From the NCBI GenBank assembly GCA_027490345.1, contig JAIXYF010000153.1, positions 1-8,717 of the forward strand: a DNA stretch of 8,717 nucleotides, read 5' to 3'. The position numbers and the translations under genes are program-made. Below, piece after piece: positions 5,491 through 8,717 of the stretch (positions within the stretch are counted from its first letter, which is position 1; each line of letters opens with the position of its first letter). This DNA comes from Novosphingobium sp. Its GTDB lineage: Bacteria > Pseudomonadota > Alphaproteobacteria > Sphingomonadales > Sphingomonadaceae. Under the pieces are notes generated by a model, which made no database searches, was not told where the DNA came from, and saw only the letters and a program-made list of their open reading frames with translations.

Positions 5491-6936
5491 CTACTTGGTG
5501 TAGGCCTTCACCAGCTCATAGAGATAGGCGCGCCCGGTCATCAGCGCCTTGATCTCGATCCGCTCGTTGAGGCCGTGGATGCCGTTCATGTCCGGGTTCA
5601 GCCAGGTGCCGGGAACCCCGTAGGTCGGGATGCCGACGGCGCCCAGATAGATCGCGTCGGTCCCGCCGGTGGACATCGTCGGCACCACGGCCACGCCCGG
5701 GAAATACTTGGCCGCCAGCTTTTCCATCGGGCCGAGGATCGCCGGGTCGAGCGGCGGGGTCTTGGCCCCGGGGCGCAGCGGCGGCACCGGCGTGATCGTC
5801 ACGCCGGGATCGGCGATCACGTCCTGCAGTTCCTTCTGCACCGCCTCGATCGAATTGCCCGGGAAGATCCGGCAATTGACATTGGCTCCGGCGCGCTGGG
5901 GCAGCGCGTTGTTGGCATGGCCGCCGTCGGTCAACGTGGCGACGCAGGTGGTGCGCAGCATCGAATGGATCGTGCGGTCTTCATTGAGCACGGCTTCGGC
6001 GGTGCTATCCGCCGGATTTGCGGCGATGGCCTGCATCGCCTTGCCCAGCGCATCGCTGCGCGCGGCTCCGGCCTTGGCGAAGAAGGCGCGGGTCGTGTCG
6101 GAAAGCTCCAGCTTGAAATCATGGGCCTGCAGCTTCACCAGCGCGGCGGCGAGCTGGTAGATCGCGTTGTCCCGCACCGGGATCGAGCTGTGCCCGCCGG
6201 GATTGCGGGTTTCGAGGCGGTAGTTCTGGACGCCCTTTTCGCCGACCTGGATGGTTTCGACGACCAGCTTGCCGCCTTCCGAAACGCCCTTGCCATCGGT
6301 GCGCCCGCCGCCGCCTTCATTCAGCGCAAAGGCCGCATCGATCAGATCACGCTTGTTGGCCGCCAGCCATTCGGCGCCGTTGAAGGCATAGGTCGTTTCC
6401 TCGCCGCAGGTCAGCGCCAGCTTGACCGTGCGCTTGGGCTTGAAGCCCTCCTGCTTGAAGCGGATCAGCGTATCGACCCAGCTGGCTGCCATCGCCTTGT
6501 CGTCCACCGTGCCGCGCGCATAGAGATAGCCGTTCTCCTCGATCAGCGTGAAGGGATCGCGCACCCAGTCTTCGCGCTTGGCTTCCACCACATCGAGGTG
6601 CGCGAGGAGCAGGATCGGCTTATCGGTCTTCGAGGTGCCCGGCATGACCGCCACGAGGCCGCCCTCCTTCGGCTTTTCCGGCGTGGCGAACAGCGTCAGC
6701 TGGTCGTCGGTGAAACCTGCCGCCTTGAGCCGGGCGGCCATGCGTTCTGCCGCCAGCGTGCAGCTGCCCGCAGAAAGCGTCGTGTTGGTCTCGACCAGCT
6801 CCTTGTAGAGGCTGCGGAATTCGGCTTCGCCGCCGAAGGGATCGGCCTTTGCCGCAGGCGCGGCGAAGGCGCTGGAGGCCAGCATCGTGGTAGTCAAAGA
6901 AGCGGCGCAGATCGCACCGTTCAGCAGCTTGCGCAT
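5491..6936 (-). CDS. Exported M20-family metallopeptidase / metallohydrolase
   Basis: Complete 481-residue protein read leftward from the ATG at 6936-6934. A typical signal peptide (MRKLLNG, a hydrophobic stretch, then SSAFA before APAAKA) predicts cleavage after about Ala25 and a periplasmic or outer location. M20 motifs appear in order: LLAHLDVV with His113 and Asp115, ARGTVDDK with bridging Asp145, TCGEET with Glu179-Glu180 (general base and metal ligand), NEGGGG with Glu207, GGTDA, and NGIHGLNE with His454. These are the expected two-zinc ligands plus catalytic residues. RNPGGHSS in the middle marks the lid/dimerisation domain. M20 enzymes cleave dipeptides, N-acyl amino acids or related amides; the exact substrate cannot be read from sequence. 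AAGGA lies 11 bases before the start, a little far. The gene is divergent from gyrB with 173 bases between. Confidence 0.93.
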   Translation of the reverse strand: MRKLLNGAICAASLTTTMLASSAFAAPAAKADPFGGEAEFRSLYKELVETNTTLSAGSCTLAAERMAARLKAAGFTDDQLTLFATPEKPKEGGLVAVMPGTSKTDKPILLLAHLDVVEAKREDWVRDPFTLIEENGYLYARGTVDDKAMAASWVDTLIRFKQEGFKPKRTVKLALTCGEETTYAFNGAEWLAANKRDLIDAAFALNEGGGGRTDGKGVSEGGKLVVETIQVGEKGVQNYRLETRNPGGHSSIPVRDNAIYQLAAALVKLQAHDFKLELSDTTRAFFAKAGAARSDALGKAMQAIAANPADSTAEAVLNEDRTIHSMLRTTCVATLTDGGHANNALPQRAGANVNCRIFPGNSIEAVQKELQDVIADPGVTITPVPPLRPGAKTPPLDPAILGPMEKLAAKYFPGVAVVPTMSTGGTDAIYLGAVGIPTYGVPGTWLNPDMNGIHGLNERIEIKALMTGRAYLYELVKAYTK

Positions 6937-7109
6937 GGCAAAAAAGTCCTTCGCTTCGGATATGATGCGCCCGTTTCAGCACGATTGCGCCGGGTTCGCC
7001 AGCCCCTCCCGATTTTCGGTTTCGGGCGGTGTGTGAAACGGGGCTCTCCCTTGTGCAAAACAGGGCGGATTCGCTTTGGATATCGCCCGTGAATGCTTAT
7101 GTCACAAAG
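6937..7109. promoter_or_regulatory. Divergent promoter region between the M20 hydrolase gene and gyrB
   Basis: These 173 bases separate two divergent starts and must contain promoters for both. I could not find a -35/-10 pair of good quality on either strand. TTGTGC at 7051 and GATATC around 7079 are weak and poorly spaced. A 9-bp inverted repeat with distant arms (6970-6978 and 7034-7042) is the only clear structure. No regulator recognition sequence known to me is evident. Confidence 0.5.
6970..7042. repeat. Spaced 9-bp inverted repeat upstream of gyrB and the M20 gene
   Basis: CCCGTTTCA at 6970-6978 and TGAAACGGG at 7034-7042 are exact reverse complements with 55 bases between. Each could be one copy of an asymmetric binding site facing its own gene, or the pair could be chance in GC-rich DNA. 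Confidence 0.4.
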
Positions 7110-8717
7110 ATGGTCAGTACGAACGAGAACATCCCCAACGCCAACGAATATGGCGCTGATTCCATCAAGGTCCTGCGCGGGCTTGACGCGGTGCGAAAGC
7201 GCCCCGGCATGTATATCGGCGACACCGATGATGGCTCGGGCCTGCATCACATGGTGTTTGAAGTTTCGGACAACGCGATCGACGAAGCGCTGGCCGGGCA
7301 TTGTGATCTGGTGCTGATCGAACTCAATCCCGATGGCTCGGTCTCGGTGGAAGACAATGGGCGCGGCATTCCCACCGGCATCCACGCCGAGGAAGGCGTT
7401 TCCGCCGCCGAAGTCATCATGACCCAGCTCCATGCGGGCGGAAAGTTCGAGAACACGAGCGACGACAACGCCTACAAGGTTTCCGGCGGGCTCCACGGCG
7501 TCGGCGTCTCGGTGGTCAATGCGCTGTCCGAATGGCTCGAACTCACGATCTGGCGTGACGGGCAGGAGCACTGGATGCGCTTCGAGCATGGCGATGCGGT
7601 CGGCCCGCTGCGCGTGAACGGGCCTGCCCCCGATGATGGCAAGGGCGGGGTCAAGAAAGGCACCCGCGTAACGTTTGCCGCCAGCCACGAGACGTTCAAG
7701 AACGTGCTCGAGTTCGATTTCGACAAGCTGGAGCACCGCTACCGCGAGCTGGCATTCCTCAATTCGGGCGTGCGCATCCTGCTGCGCGACAAGCGGCATG
7801 CCGAAGTGGCCGAGCACGATCTTTATTACGTCGGCGGGATCGGCGCATTCGTGCAGTACCTTGATCGCAACAAGCAGCCGCTGATGCCTGAACCGATCGC
7901 GATTTCAGCCAGCCGCGACGGCGTGGGCATCGATGTCGCGCTCGAATGGAACGACAGCTATTACGAAAATGTCCTCGCCTTCACCAACAACATTCCCCAG
8001 CGCGACGGCGGCACGCACCTCGCCGCGTTCCGCGCGGCGCTGACGCGCACGCTGAACGGCTATGCGGATCGTTCGGGGATGCTGAAGAAGGAGAAGGTTT
8101 CGCTCACGGGCGACGACATGCGCGAGGGGCTGACCGCGATTGTTTCGGTGAAGCTGCCGGACCCCAAGTTCTCCTCGCAGACCAAGGACAAGCTGGTCAG
8201 CTCCGAAGTGCGCCAGCCGCTCGAAAGCCTGATGGCCGACAAGATGAGCGAATGGCTGGAGGAAAACCCCGCCCACGCCCGCGCCGTGATCCAGAAGGTG
8301 ATCGACGCCGCCGCCGAGCGCGAGGCCGCCAAGAAAGCGCGCGAGCTGACCCGGCGCAAGGGCGCGATGGATATCGCCAGCCTGCCCGGCAAGCTGGCCG
8401 ACTGCCAGGAACGCGATCCCGCCAAGTGCGAACTGTTTCTGGTCGAGGGCGATTCGGCAGGCGGTTCGGCCAAGCAGGGGCGTGATCGGCATTTTCAGGC
8501 GATCCTGCCGCTCAAGGGCAAGATCCTCAACGTGGAGCGCGCGCGGTTCGACCGGATCATCGGTTCGAAGGAAGTCGGCACGCTGATCCAGGCGATGGGC
8601 ACCGGCATCCGCGACGAGTTCAACCTCGCCAAGCTGCGCTATCACAAGATCGTGATCATGACCGACGCCGACGTCGACGGCGCGCATATCCGCACGCTGC
8701 TGCTCACCTTCTTCCAC
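7110..8717 (+). CDS. gyrB: DNA gyrase subunit B, N-terminal two thirds
   Basis: An open frame of exactly 536 codons runs from the ATG at 7110 to the right edge with no stop; bacterial GyrB is usually about 800 residues, so the C-terminal part is missing. GyrB is the ATPase subunit of the A2B2 gyrase that introduces negative supercoils. Visible are DAVRKRPGMYIGDT, the GHKL ATP site with Glu51 (catalytic) and Asn55, EDNGRGIP with Asp82, GLHGVGVSVVNALS, and Arg149 aligning with the coumarin-contacting Arg136 of E. coli. QTKDKL of the transducer domain and the TOPRIM motifs EGDSAGGSAKQG (metal-binding Glu446) and DADVDG (Asp519, 521, 523) follow. Relative to E. coli there is a four-residue insertion in GGKFENTSDDNAYK. 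The start is uncertain: no Shine-Dalgarno sequence precedes 7110, and an in-frame GTG at 7089 is an alternative that would add seven residues. Confidence 0.96.
   Translation, partial: MVSTNENIPNANEYGADSIKVLRGLDAVRKRPGMYIGDTDDGSGLHHMVFEVSDNAIDEALAGHCDLVLIELNPDGSVSVEDNGRGIPTGIHAEEGVSAAEVIMTQLHAGGKFENTSDDNAYKVSGGLHGVGVSVVNALSEWLELTIWRDGQEHWMRFEHGDAVGPLRVNGPAPDDGKGGVKKGTRVTFAASHETFKNVLEFDFDKLEHRYRELAFLNSGVRILLRDKRHAEVAEHDLYYVGGIGAFVQYLDRNKQPLMPEPIAISASRDGVGIDVALEWNDSYYENVLAFTNNIPQRDGGTHLAAFRAALTRTLNGYADRSGMLKKEKVSLTGDDMREGLTAIVSVKLPDPKFSSQTKDKLVSSEVRQPLESLMADKMSEWLEENPAHARAVIQKVIDAAAEREAAKKARELTRRKGAMDIASLPGKLADCQERDPAKCELFLVEGDSAGGSAKQGRDRHFQAILPLKGKILNVERARFDRIIGSKEVGTLIQAMGTGIRDEFNLAKLRYHKIVIMTDADVDGAHIRTLLLTFFH

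Noticed and set aside
5575..7092. 505-residue plus-strand open frame opposite the M20 hydrolase, running up to gyrB
   Set aside because: The real gene on the other strand has a signal peptide and all M20 motifs; this frame has mirror-frame composition and no recognisable domain.
7557..7574. Apparent loss of the coumarin-contacting arginine of GyrB (Trp155 where E. coli has Arg)
   Set aside because: Recounting the E. coli numbering from Asp73 places Arg136 in the IQREG segment, which aligns with IWRDG here, so Arg149 is conserved. Trp155 aligns with E. coli position 142 instead.
7905..8717. Minus-strand open frame of 270 residues opposite gyrB
   Set aside because: Antisense to GyrB motifs that are all intact on the plus strand; no motif of its own.

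Overview
The window looks like chromosomal DNA from a GC-rich alphaproteobacterium, most likely a member of the Sphingomonadales (Novosphingobium or Erythrobacter type). This rests on the strong G/C preference at third codon positions and on the N-termini of UbiG, LysC and GyrB as I remember them from that group. No search was run. There are no rRNA or tRNA genes, CRISPR arrays, transposases or phage genes. The content is six chromosomal genes plus one gene with an accessory look.

Left part (1-2625): the first 60 codons of ubiG (ubiquinone biosynthesis) run leftward off the edge. Divergent from it is lysC, a complete aspartate kinase for the lysine/threonine/methionine pathway. An internal ATG with a good ribosome binding site lies at the start of its regulatory half and may give a separate beta subunit. 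A flavin-dependent oxidoreductase of the nitronate monooxygenase/FabK-like family follows lysC after 71 bases.

Middle part (2626-5490): an AT-rich gap of about 240 bases precedes a gene for a secreted zinc metalloprotease. It joins an M64 (IgA-peptidase-like) catalytic domain to ten RTX calcium-binding nonapeptides and a serralysin-type C-terminal export domain. Its codon use is looser than its neighbours'. It meets, tail to tail with 8 bases between, a leftward gene for an HNH-domain protein. Upstream of the HNH gene is a 236-base gap holding a perfect 14-bp inverted repeat. Each arm of that repeat is itself dyad-symmetric, so it can also be read as two copies of one 12-mer spaced 20 bp apart.

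Right part (5491-8717): a leftward gene for an exported M20-family metallohydrolase is divergent from gyrB, which runs off the right edge within its TOPRIM domain. Their shared 173-base upstream region carries a 9-bp inverted repeat with widely spaced arms.

Most of the window is ordinary. The items most worth a second look are the M64-RTX protease, the nested palindrome at 5415-5448 and the possible internal start in lysC.
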